This document shows, piece by piece, positions 11,184 to 20,981 of a DNA stretch of 64,000 nucleotides (its first letter is position 1; each line of letters begins with the position of its first letter). The DNA comes from Nannochloropsis oceanica (Eukaryota; Sar; Eustigmatophyceae; Eustigmatales; Monodopsidaceae): the NCBI GenBank assembly GCA_004519485.1, contig CP038135.1, positions 621,001 to 685,000 of the forward strand. The letters are read 5' to 3'. The translations under genes and the position numbers were made by a program. The notes beneath the pieces were generated by a model, which did no database searches, was not told where the DNA came from, and worked only from the letters and a program-made list of their open reading frames with translations.

Positions 11184-12046
11184 TCAGCGTCCCTCTCCCC
11201 GTCCTACCTCCTGCTCCTCTACCCCCTCTTCCTCTGACTCTTCACCAGTGCCAAAAACCGCCGAGACTACTATTCTCTGAGGAGGGAGTGAAGGAGAGTC
11301 CATGGCAAACACGGACAAGGCTGGCTGTGATTTGCAATCTTTTGTTGCTATTGTTGACGGTGGATCAGTTTCTATCCGTCCTTTTGCACTTGCTGACGAA
11401 GCCGTCGCTGTCACTGTTTGTGCTGATGCTGCCGATGCTGCTGATCCATTGCTAGCACCTCCTTCTTCTATCAGATACCCAACCATCAATTTCTGTATAA
11501 TGATAATAGCGCCGTAAGCATAATTATAAATACCAAGAAAAACACAGAGAAGGACATTTACTCTCATAATCCGAACCTCCCTCCCGCCCTCCTACTCTCC
11601 CCTCCCAAAAACAAAAATAAACGTACCCCCGCCAAACCCTCAAAGTTGACCCACGGATGGTGCTTATTAAATAACGCCGTGCAGTCTGTACCCGCCGCCT
11701 TGACCACAATGCCAGCCCCCCCCGGGTGATAAGGCAGGTAAGGCGTCAAGTTGTAAACCTTGCCACCAAACACAGCCCAAGCGTCCCCTGCACTTGTGTG
11801 CTTGGCAACTTCGTCCATTCGATACCCTCGCATGCCCCCCATGCGCAGCATTCCGGACAAGTCCGAGGTGGAAGTCGTAAGCTTGACCCAATCCTACAGT
11901 GCAGTGGATGATGCAGACACGGGGGCGTGAAAGGAGTGAGTACGTGGCATTCGCACCACAGGGCCGTGAGCTCGTGTGGTCCCACGTACCATGAGCCCAA
12001 AGCCCTTTTTCAGGGCAGTCTTATTGGTGGGCGTACCCGTCGCCAT
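11184..12046 (-). CDS. Cytochrome b5 heme-binding domain protein, NCB5OR-like N-terminal type
   Basis: Exons 12046-11990, 11893-11627 and 11492-11184 give 210 aa. The joined start reads TALKKGFGLMDWVKLTTS, which closely resembles the conserved lead-in of NCB5OR-type b5 domains (PLxxGxSLMDWxxLT). The b5 core has YLPYHPGG and KHHPWVNFEG, with the two axial heme histidines in HPGG and HHPW. The third exon completes the domain (KLMVGYLIEE), then runs into an Ala/Ser-rich and Glu-rich tail. No CS or flavin-reductase domain follows, so this is a stand-alone b5 protein unlike full NCB5OR. It probably passes electrons to an unknown partner. No signal peptide or tail anchor is seen. Both introns use GTACGT donors. 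Confidence 0.85.
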
Positions 12047-12465
12047 GCTGATCGCTCGTGGAGATTAGTTGCTCCTGAGTGTGCGCTCGTGCGTGTGGCA
12101 GAGGTCGTGTATTTAAGTGAGGGGTGCTCCGAAAGTCTACCGTCAAGCCCTCTCTCACACGTTGATGGGAAAATCAGGCCACAATCCGCGGCTATTCGTG
12201 GAGCCACCTATGTAATTGCAGACATGAGAAGTAATGGGGAGAAAGTAGGGCGTAAAATGGACATTGGGTCGAGAAATACATGGTCCTTGGCCTGCCGTCA
12301 CACGATGGAAAGCTGCCAAACGTTGAACCGTGACGCTTTTTTCCGCGCGTCAACTTGGATGTCCGACACTGTTGCAGATGCATCACAGGGCACTCACAGC
12401 AAACACAAACACTCCTGCCTTGCTCACTCTCCCTCCTTCCTGACCCTGCGAAATAGGAATCAGGA
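12047..12465. promoter_or_regulatory. Divergent intergenic region
   Basis: About 420 bp between the b5 gene start on the minus strand and the start of the UROD relic on the plus strand. It presumably contains the b5 promoter. Nothing else is recognised. Confidence 0.35.
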
Positions 12466-12965
12466 ATGACGACGCGGGCACCATCAAGGCGACACCAACT
12501 AGGGACTGTCCTCGCCTCTTTCATGTCCCCACTTATTCTCGGCGGCATTCCGCACACCACCCTGGCCTTTGTCCCAGTCACCCCCAGCTCTGCAGCTGCT
12601 GCGGCGCGTACACTATCCTCTTTCCTGCTCTTTGTCAGTGTCAAGAACACTGCCAAAATCGTTAATCCTGACAACGACATTTTGCAGCGAGTGGCGCCGG
12701 GCGAGCAGGCCCACACACGCCCGTGTGGCTGATGCAGCAGGTGGAACAGTACATGACTGTCTTTCAATCGTAAAGTTAGAAATATCCCTCTCGATAACGG
12801 TCGGCAATGCCGTGCATGGCCAATGCGTTGTCAATGCAAAATTTGGAGGCGATTGAGGAAGATGGGGTGATCATGTTCTCGGGCTTCTTCACCCCTCTGC
12901 CTGTCTTGGGCACCAACTTTGATGTGCTCACAGTCGAAGGGAAACTTATCCGCCGATACGCATGA
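12466..12965 (+). pseudogene. Decayed, truncated uroporphyrinogen decarboxylase copy
   Basis: The start retains a leader with a hydrophobic stretch and LAFVP, a plastid-type signal context. In the same frame NDILQRVAPGEQAHT follows. In the next frame PVWLMQQVEQYM continues, matching the UROD entrance motif (PVWxMRQAGRYM). About 130 bases on, near 12850-12950, a further frame reads DGVIMFSGFFTPLPVLG then TNFDV, matching the UROD block with FSDILTPLPALG. The key arginines of the first motif are replaced by Gln/Glu and the catalytic Asp of FSD is Gly. The roughly two thirds of UROD that should follow are absent. I see at least two frame changes and a stop between the blocks. UROD makes coproporphyrinogen III in plastid heme and chlorophyll synthesis, so an intact copy should exist elsewhere in the genome. 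Confidence 0.75.
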
Positions 12966-13377
12966 CCAATCCGCACTAGATCTAAGCGAGGCCGGTGTCC
13001 AGAAAAAATGAGCTGCCATTAGGCAGCATTTGGACCCCGAGGGAGTGTGATGAAGCGGAACGAGGAGGCAGTAGACATATGAGACGGGCGGCCGCAAAGC
13101 GGAGGATGCGACAGGTACACACGCAAAGGCCGTGTATTGAATTGTACAATGATGAAAGCCTGTTCGAATGAGCCGGCCACCGTTTATTGTCGATCAATCA
13201 GCGAACAAGAAAAAAGAACACCACTGCGAATTCTCCCAAACGAGTTCACAACCAAAAACAATCAAACAATCAATTTCTCCCGTCACATTTTCGCTTATCT
13301 GCTTTCATTGAACACTTTGTAATACTACTTTCTCCCTCTTTCCTGTCTTCCCTCCCCTCCTTCCTTACTCCCTCCAC
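12966..13377. other. Region between the UROD relic and the VPS72 3' end
   Basis: About 410 bp. I searched both strands for more of the UROD sequence and found no convincing continuation. It also contains the 3' flank of VPS72 on the minus strand. Confidence 0.35.
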
Positions 13378-14733
13378 CTACCCAAAAGATTCATTCGTTA
13401 GAGACGAACTCATCGACGACCCCTTTCTCAACTCTTCCTTCACCCCTCCCTCCTCATCATCAGCCGGCACCCCCATCCCTTCATCCTCGTCTTCGTCCTC
13501 GCCCTCTCCCTCGTCCTCTTCCTGGGGCATATATTGCGAATCGGCCCTTAACGACTTGAACGCCTCCCGATTCGCATATGGCTGTCTGGTGAGAGGATCA
13601 AGATACCGGGCAGGCAATCCCGTAATCACACACTTTCTGATATTTGTCCCACTCCCGTCCTCTGTCCTCAATCGCTTCCGTCTCTCCTCCTTCCCTCCTT
13701 CCCCCCCTTTCAAAATCGCCGGCATCAGGTCCACTTCTGGAAAGTTTATTACGGTATATCCTCCCCTCCTTGAGATGAAGCGTGCAACCAGCTTGACTTG
13801 CCTTTTGGGAGCATGCGCCGTGGTGTCGCTTTCGTTTTGCATCCTCTTCCTCGCAAGCAGCCATCGGGTATTCTCCTGCTCGGTCTTACACGCCTCGGCC
13901 AGCATTTCCTCCTGGGTAAACATACACTTACTCACCCTTGGTGCTTTCACAACGTGTTTCCTCGCTTCTTCCTTCCCCATCTTGGCCAAAGCCTCTTGTG
14001 TTGCCACTGTTTTCTGCTGAGTCGTCGCACGTTTCGCTCGGTCTACGGGAACCAGCAAGGCTGCTTCCCGCCGGCGACGCGTGGCCTCCTTCCGTTCCTC
14101 CTTCAGCTTCTTTACCTCCTCCGGGGTCATGCTGGAAAGCAAGGCCGCCTCCGCAGCCGCAGCCCCAAGAGCAGCAATCCTGGGCGGTAGGCGAGCTTTG
14201 CGCTTGGGTTCCTTGTACTTGCTTCGGGCCCCGATCTCTTGCTGCTGCTGACGCTTTTCCCGCGCGGTCAGGTTGCGTTCCGCTTCCTCGTCCTCCTTGT
14301 CCTCCCCTTCTGCCCCCGCCTCGTCCTCGCTGACCGAGAAATCCGAGTCCACTTCATCACCTGATTCGGATTCATTTGAGTACTCCGACTCGGCATCATC
14401 AATATTCCACTTCCCGTCACCCCAAAACGTCTCGTCCTTATCCAGCTCCTCCCCAACTAGGCCCCCCATCCGCTTCCCCATCGTGGCACGTTTTTCACGC
14501 CCGAACGCCAAGCTTGCTTCTAGCGGTACCTGATTGTCCTCCTCGTTGTCTTCTTCCTCATAGTCGTCGTCATCTTCCTCCTCCTCGTCGTCATCAGCAT
14601 CGTCGTCCTCCTCGCTGCCATTCTCTTCCCCTTCACTGTCCCCTTCCTCCTCAACTTCTTCCCCATCTCCATTCAGGCCTTCCACGTCAACATCCGAGTT
14701 TATACCCAGACTGGCCCTTGTGGCCCGCGCCAT
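13378..14733 (-). CDS. VPS72: VPS72/YL1 (Swc2) H2A.Z-handling subunit of SWR1/SRCAP-type remodellers
   Basis: A single-exon gene of 451 aa. It begins with a basic MARATRASLG and a long acidic region (residues 20-70), followed by REKRATMGKRMGGLV, the Arg/Lys start of the YL1 domain that binds H2A.Z-H2B. A middle lysine/arginine-rich coiled coil follows. The C-terminal YL1_C motif KCVITGLPARYLDPL with YANREAFKSLR (about residues 385-415) is diagnostic. The protein acts in the nucleus as the H2A.Z chaperone subunit of the SWR1 complex. It shares a 214-bp divergent promoter region with the gene starting at 14948. Length is near the usual 360-ish aa plus acidic insertions. Confidence 0.92.
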   Translation of the reverse strand: MARATRASLGINSDVDVEGLNGDGEEVEEEGDSEGEENGSEEDDDADDDEEEEDDDDYEEEDNEEDNQVPLEASLAFGREKRATMGKRMGGLVGEELDKDETFWGDGKWNIDDAESEYSNESESGDEVDSDFSVSEDEAGAEGEDKEDEEAERNLTAREKRQQQQEIGARSKYKEPKRKARLPPRIAALGAAAAEAALLSSMTPEEVKKLKEERKEATRRRREAALLVPVDRAKRATTQQKTVATQEALAKMGKEEARKHVVKAPRVSKCMFTQEEMLAEACKTEQENTRWLLARKRMQNESDTTAHAPKRQVKLVARFISRRGGYTVINFPEVDLMPAILKGGEGGKEERRKRLRTEDGSGTNIRKCVITGLPARYLDPLTRQPYANREAFKSLRADSQYMPQEEDEGEGEDEDEDEGMGVPADDEEGGVKEELRKGSSMSSSLTNESFG

Positions 14734-14947
14734 GGTGCCTTGGTGAGTTATTGTGTGTGCAGGGTGGATATGGCTTTAGGTCAGAGTGAGAAAGTGGGAA
14801 ACGAAGCGGCATCCATGTCTCATCATCTGCGTCTCGTAGTACCGTATTCGGGACTCGAGTCTCCCATCGCATGATCGACCTCCTCCCTCCAAAAAACACA
14901 TACTTAAGGCCGGCCATCACACTTCACTCGTTCACACACAGAGAAAC

Positions 14948-16552
14948 ATGGTGGACAACACAGGGGCTAAGCCCGAATCCCCGACATCCATCTGGACCTC
15001 CCGTATACCCAAGGAGTGGGCTCTACTCGACGAAAAGCTGGAGGTTGGAAGTATACCTTCAGGAAGCCGCATCAGTGTCCTGTCCAAAACCCTAGACCAA
15101 GAAAGGGGCGTGTGCAAGTGTACGTTTCAAGTGGTGCCACGTGTTGCGGAAAGAGAAGAGGAAGAAGGTGAGTTGTTCTTGGCAGAGGAGAGCGGCGTGG
15201 TACTTGAGATTGACGCGTCTTCCAGAGCAGCGGGGACAGGAGTCGCCTATCCCTTTGTCCCACCAACCCTGAAAGTGGTGCGAGGCGCGGAGCTCTGGCC
15301 AAGCGAAATTGTCCGAAGCGAGGATCAGACTATGATCCTACCGTTGCTGGCGGCATGGACCCCTAAACTAGGCCTGGCGGACCTGATGCTTGCGGCAGCC
15401 GAGGCCTTACAAGCACACGCGGAAGCACACGCGGAAGGCAATTACGATGAGAGCACCACCTTTGAACCCGGAGATGCCTTGAGCTTGAAGACGTTTGGGG
15501 ACCGACTTTTCCGGGGTACGATGGCTCAGCAGGGTGGACCGGTGCTGCAGCGTTACTTAGGTGTGACGGACAGTTGGTTGTTGAATGCAAAAGCGCATGA
15601 GACGAAGCTAGAAACCGTGTTCGTGATCAAAGCTCAGCCGCTACGACAAGTGAGTAAGCTGAAGTATAAGAGAGAGATGTCGATTTCAATTGAGTTTAGG
15701 GACGGCGATCGCTGGACGTTTGCGATGCCACGGGCTGCTGAGTGTGTTGAGGCCATTCAAGCTTCCTTGCGAGAAAAGGGGGTGGTGGGGCGGAGGACCA
15801 GTCAAGCGGCGCTTGATCACGTAGCGCGCGCCAAGGCCTGCTTGGAAGAAGCGCAACTGCGGGAAGCAGCCCTGTTGGAGTGTGGAGCCAGGTCAATGGA
15901 AAAGGTGCAGGGGGTTTGTGATTTATACAAGCACGCCATCGAAAAGTTCGCCACGGTCTCGACAGATGAAAACAAGCAAAAAACCACCGAGGCTATTTTC
16001 CTACTCCAATCCTTCCTCAGTCGTCCCGAGGTCCAAGAGGTTCTTACCAATAACTCTCGCTCACCTGCTGTTTGTGCTGCTTCTACAGGACGCCGCGTCG
16101 CCTCTCTGCCCACCCTGCCCAAAGTCAAATTCAATCCATTTACGTCACAGCCAAAAACGAAAAAAGGCGAGGTGCTCCCCCGATCAGCATCTGCTGGCAT
16201 GGTATCAGGGGACGATGACGGGCTTGCCCGAGAGGAGAAAATGTTAGACCCGTTGTCTAATCGATTGAAAGAGTTGTTGGACCTCAACTTGAATAATGCC
16301 GTAGCCGCAGAGGGAGACGGGCGGGATCGAGGAGACAGCACATCTTCTTTGTCTGCCAGTGGTTGCAAAGGACGGAATAGAGGCGGGTATGTAGATACGG
16401 AGGGAGGTAGTGTGGATGCGGTGATGTCAGAGCTAGATACAGTGTTAGGGCAGGCCGAAAAAGAGCTGGAGAACCTGAATTCCCCTCGGGCAAGGCGACC
16501 GATGGCGAGGACGGCAGCGGGGGAGGCTGAAGAGGAGGAAATTGAGATATAA
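14948..16552 (+). CDS. Unrecognised protein with E2-like (UBC fold) and PH-like regions
   Basis: A single-exon frame of 534 aa with no family I can name. Residues 20-155 resemble a ubiquitin-conjugating (UBC/RWD) fold: beta strands, then AYPFVPPTLKVV at 100-111 (compare YPFKPPKVxF) and LPLLAAWTPKLGLADLML at 131-148 (compare ILxxxWSPALTIxxVLLS). No cysteine occupies the catalytic position, so this would be a non-catalytic E2-like domain. Residues 197-275 look like a PH domain, with strands ending in RDGDRWTFAM and an amphipathic helix. Residues 286-365 form a helical hairpin of Ala/Glu/Lys-rich type. The tail after 370 is disordered and acidic at the end. Such a combination suggests a trafficking or ubiquitin-reader adaptor, but that is inference. 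Confidence 0.6.
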   Translation: MVDNTGAKPESPTSIWTSRIPKEWALLDEKLEVGSIPSGSRISVLSKTLDQERGVCKCTFQVVPRVAEREEEEGELFLAEESGVVLEIDASSRAAGTGVAYPFVPPTLKVVRGAELWPSEIVRSEDQTMILPLLAAWTPKLGLADLMLAAAEALQAHAEAHAEGNYDESTTFEPGDALSLKTFGDRLFRGTMAQQGGPVLQRYLGVTDSWLLNAKAHETKLETVFVIKAQPLRQVSKLKYKREMSISIEFRDGDRWTFAMPRAAECVEAIQASLREKGVVGRRTSQAALDHVARAKACLEEAQLREAALLECGARSMEKVQGVCDLYKHAIEKFATVSTDENKQKTTEAIFLLQSFLSRPEVQEVLTNNSRSPAVCAASTGRRVASLPTLPKVKFNPFTSQPKTKKGEVLPRSASAGMVSGDDDGLAREEKMLDPLSNRLKELLDLNLNNAVAAEGDGRDRGDSTSSLSASGCKGRNRGGYVDTEGGSVDAVMSELDTVLGQAEKELENLNSPRARRPMARTAAGEAEEEEIEI

Positions 16553-16656
16553 AGACATTATGTGCATAGGCGAAGAAAAAGGAAGAATTGTGAAGCTTGC
16601 GTGATTCCACGTTACATAATTTTGAATTGCTTGTTTGTGCGGTTTCTGACATTTCT

Positions 16657-19600
16657 CTACCCTTCCTCATCAATTACACTGCCGCTTGTCTTTTCTATGC
16701 ACATCGTTCGTTTTCCTCCCCTTTCCTCACGTCGACCCATTCGCACCATTTCCATGGACAAAAAAATGAAAATCTGTGTTGTGGGTGTCTGTACCGCCTG
16801 CCGCTCTTGCTCAGACAGAGTCGCCCATACCTGAGCCAATTCCGTCGGGTATACCGCTTGTAGCTTGGCCAGGCATGCCTCAATCGCCAGGCGCGTGTCT
16901 TTCGACACGTATTGCTCTTCAAACATCTTGTCCTGATCCTCCTCCGCATCTCCATCCTCCACCAACCGTGCCTCTGCAGCACGTTCCACGTCCGAGCGAG
17001 AATCAACCATAAGAGAAACCAGCACTCCCACCACTGCTCCGAGGTATTCCCCCTGCGCTCCAAACAAAGCCGGATCGCCCGAAGCCGCCCACTCAACAAA
17101 TTGCGCGTGGCAACTGTGTGCTTCCCGCAAGTCATCTCTCAACGGAAGCCAGGATAAAGCCCCAAAAGCTGCTGCGCATCAAACATATTCCTTCGATAGC
17201 GACACAGACGCAACACGGACGAAATGGCATTGTCACGCACACAACCATTGGTATCATCGTCAAAAAAATCCTCGTCATTCCCATCGACGTCCTCCCAATT
17301 CTTCGCCTCCGCTGCTGCTGCTGCCTTCTCCTCGGCCGGTGGTAAGATGAGGGCAAGCAACAGGGGCATGACTTCAGCCAGCAAAGCCCGCATTAAAGCC
17401 TCTCCACCATGTTGTGCAAGCACTCCCACGCCATATGCTCCTGTTTGTCGCGCCTCCTCGTCTTTTCCAAGTAAAAATTCTACCAAAATCGGGGCCAATG
17501 CACTCGCCACCCCCGTTCCCAACATTCCCCCAAACTCCAACAAGTCAATGTAAATGCACATGCCTGCCAATCGCAACTCGAGTGAGTTGCCCTCCGCCAA
17601 CATTTGAACCACCAATGGGTCTAGAATCGCTTGGGAGAAAGGAACAGCCGCCTCGCCCTTGGTGCGCAGCAACCACCCCAGTGCTTTCTGACATGAATTC
17701 AGCAGGCTCTGCTCCCATTCCTCTTGACGTGCAAGCAAATCGTTGTCCTCGTCGTCGAGTACCTCTGTCTCCTGCTGTTGGGTGATTCGACGTCGAAGCA
17801 TGCCGAGCATAAGCCTTTGCAATAGCTCCATCGTTGGTCGCATAAATTCATCCGCCAGATGCATGGTGGTCCAATTCCCTCTTTGCTGACTACTGTATCC
17901 AGCTTCTAAAACATGGCTTAGAGTATCAAGTCCCACACATAACTCCTTCAAGCTATCCTCACTCCCACTATCATCCTGCTCCACAATCTCTGCCTCACGC
18001 ACCAATCCCGTCAGTAGCCGCCGCACTGCCTCATTAAATGCCACCTGCTCCAGGGAAGGGCTACTAGAATCGAGTGGTGCCGGCTGGCGAGCCGTGCAGC
18101 GAGCCGTGCAGCGCAAGAGTTTTGGCAGCATGCCATAGGCACAGATGCGGACTTCGGGCGTGGCTGTGGGTGCGATCAGCTCGAGAGTCACCGTTAGAAT
18201 CTCTTTCAAGAAAGGTCCGAGACAGCTTCCCAAGTCCATCACGTAGTGCATCAAGGTTTGGCAGGCCACCTCCCTTTGTTGGATCTCCCAGGAATTCATC
18301 CTTTCTTCAAATGTTCCTCCTCCCCGCATTTCCACTGCCATGCTCTGATCCCTTGGGTCCAATTCCGCGTCAATATCTGCCTCCGATGCGGCTTGCACCT
18401 TGTACTCAGGCGCTTTGGCAGCAGCCGCCAGCACCAACGGCAAGACGTTTCCCAAATACGGGGCAAACTCCGTGCCGAGCGCCGAGCCAATCCGAGCGGT
18501 CGAATTCATTACATACGCGGCGACTTCGTGCCCCTTTTCACCCACAGCAACAATTGTCTTCAATAGCGTCTGGTTACAGCCTGAAATGAGTTGCAAAATG
18601 TCATGCGCGTCTTTCGGAACGCTTCCCTGCCCACCGCATCCCCTATCATGGCAAACGCCTCCAGTGCCTTCATCCCCAGTAAACACATCGTTCCATCGCT
18701 ATCCCTCGTCGCCTCACTCAACAACATCTTGACAATCGGCACAAACGTGGCGAAGAATGGACGAAAGGCTTCCTCGGCAACTGCGGCAACCATCGCCACT
18801 GCCGTCATCGACTCCTCCTTCACAAACAGGGCTGCCGTGTCCAACAAATGAAAAAGTGATCGGAGCAATGGCTCCAAATGAGGCTTGAGAACTTTGGGAG
18901 TGCATTTATTAGGGACCGCAAACGAGGAGACGGCCAATGCCGCACTAGCCAGGATACGCGGGTAAGCCTGGTTACCGGGATCTGTCAAGGAGATAATCAC
19001 AGCAGGTAGGACGATGCCCCCGTACTGCTTTTGGAAAGGCCGACCATCTGGCTCATTTGGCAAGTCATCGCACAACCGGGTGAGACACACTTGACAGGCA
19101 TACCGCACGCGTGGGTGAGGATCCCGGACAAAACTAATAAGTAAAGGTAAGAGCTCCGGCAAATGAAACTGTAATGCCGTATCACATCCTTTCGCAGTCA
19201 TAGACAAAGTCAACGGGGCTCCTCGCCGGCGTGCCCAGTCCGCTCCGTCTTGAAAACCCCCCAAAAGCAAGGGCTCGCAGCGTTTATACATTGCCTTGGC
19301 TCCCACCGCTTGACTCAACCGATCCAGCGCAAATAAAGCTGCCTCCGCCATCTCTCCTCATCACCCTCACCCTCCAAATCAGCATAAGCATCCGAATACG
19401 GACGTTGTGCCCCCGCGTCTTCTGGTCCCTCTGCAGTAGGAGGAACATTTATCATTCTCATCAACGCAGGCAAGAGACTCCCCGCCAGCCACTCCCCTCG
19501 ACGGAAACACGCAGGAAGGGCCTCCGCCAAAGTTGCTGCCCACTCTATCGCACCGATTCGGACACATACGTCCAGCCCTGTCTTGGCATCAATGATGGCC

Positions 19601-20368
19601 GCGAGGAGAGGACCTAAATGATTCAGGGATTCACGAAATTTTTCGGCACTTCTTCCGTCACTCTGGCTAGGGCTGACATGGCCTCTTGCGCCGCCGTCTC
19701 GTTCTCCTCCTTTATTGATGCCTCCACAACATGAAGTAAAGGCTCAACCAAGGGTTGAAACAGGGTATGTCCGCCATTTGGGCCCATTTCTAGCACCACC
19801 GAGCATGTGGCCTTAAGGGCCGCCAGACGCACCAAAGAAAAGGTAGAGTTTTGGAGCCCTTCAAGAAGCATGGGTGGAAGCTGGTCAGCAAAAGGAGTAA
19901 GCATGAAAGCGCGATACTCTGCCACTTTGCCAAGGAGCTCATAGCCCGTTTCGCGGTGTTCGTCAGTACTGGCGCTCATCAATTACGCTGTGAGTTGTAA
20001 CAGCTCGGTCCAGGCGCTGTCGGGAGGCAAAGTGGCGGCTACTTGGGCCAAGGTTATGGCTCGTTTGTGACAGCTTCGACCAAACCGTGGCGCAATTCTT
20101 GGAGTGCGGCTGCATCGATAATAGTCCTCGCGGCATGGACCCCGCCTTGCATATTGGAGTCGAATAGCTGCCGTAGGAGGATACAGGCCATGGCTTTGAC
20201 AGGGGGAGAGACAGGGTTCGGTTGTGTGCTAATCATGTGCAGGAGACTCCGAAGCAATTGATTGAGATTGGTTGCTCGGTACTGCACATAGTGATTTTCG
20301 GCTTGCTTTCGCGTGTCTTTGTCGGGGGAACCCAACAACTCGCAAAGCTGGCCCAGTTGGGCGTCCAT
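16657..20368 (-). pseudogene. IPO5: Importin-5 (karyopherin beta-3, Kap121/PSE1) gene with a broken reading frame
   Basis: From the ATG at 20368 (MDAQLGQLCELLGSPDKD) to the stop at 16657, collinear stretches of importin-5 follow each other. They are HEAT repeats with PHPRVRYACQVCL, FKEILTVTLELIAPTATPEV-like and LPLRDDLREAHS blocks. Importin-5 carries ribosomal proteins and histones into the nucleus. The frame is interrupted about six times: shifts near 20055, 19620, 19350, 18594 and 17143, and a stop at about 19984. None is flanked by usable intron borders, and homology resumes at once in another frame. Two breaks lie in A-runs, as indel sequencing errors often do. Neighbouring genes are clean, so either the assembly is poor here or this is a young pseudogene. 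About 1,230 codons in total, a little longer than the usual 1,100. Confidence 0.85.
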
Positions 20369-20981
20369 AGTTGCCTGTAAATGAGTGTAAGAGATGGGGA
20401 CGTGTGAGCGGGGAGTGGGGAGGTCGATTTGGTGATAATGGCTGCTAGCCTGAGAGTCGAGGAGAAAAATCACTGGGCACATTAGAGTGACTGATAAAGT
20501 CGTGGAACGTAGTGGAAAGACGGAAATGCACTGCAAAGCCAGTTGTCGTTCGAAAGACACATGCTTTGTATACAGTAAAATGGACGGAGGGAATGCAAGC
20601 AGTGCTTCGAATGGAGGGTGGTGGGGAGGTCAATGCAGGATTCCAAAATCACAACTACAACTACAAATTATCCCATGCCGCCACAGGAATCGCACCACTA
20701 TCTAGCAGACACTATGTGTGTCTTCGCAGCTCCACCTTTCAAATCGGCTACTGTATTCTAATTGCGGCACTGAGTGTCCCCCGCCATCCAAGCCCCAGCC
20801 TCCCCAACCGCCTTCACCACAGCCGCCTCCCGTCTCATTTTCCCTTGTGACCCCACGTCATCCACTGCGGTCGTGGATGATTGTTGGGTGCCATGCATGG
20901 TTCCTCCCTTTCTTATGTTCTCTTCTTCCCTCCACACACCAAAGAACAGTGCCGCCCGCCAGTAGCCGGCCAAAGCAAAAG
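20369..20981. promoter_or_regulatory. Divergent promoter region, importin-5 and NAT10
   Basis: About 610 bp between two start codons facing away from each other. The NAT10 frame stays open upstream to 20718, but that extension is proline-rich and does not resemble the family. I take it as 5' leader. Confidence 0.45.

Noticed and set aside
12192-12767. A 191-codon minus-strand frame opposite the UROD relic
   Set aside because: It has no recognisable motif, while the plus strand shows clear UROD blocks.
20040-20060. Explaining the first importin-5 break by an intron
   Set aside because: Similarity resumes immediately, and no donor-acceptor pair of normal length removes both the shift and the following stop.
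20718-20981. N-terminal extension of NAT10 to an upstream ATG
   Set aside because: The extension is proline-rich, unlike the family, and the conserved start MVRKKVDDRV at 20982 fits eukaryotic NAT10.
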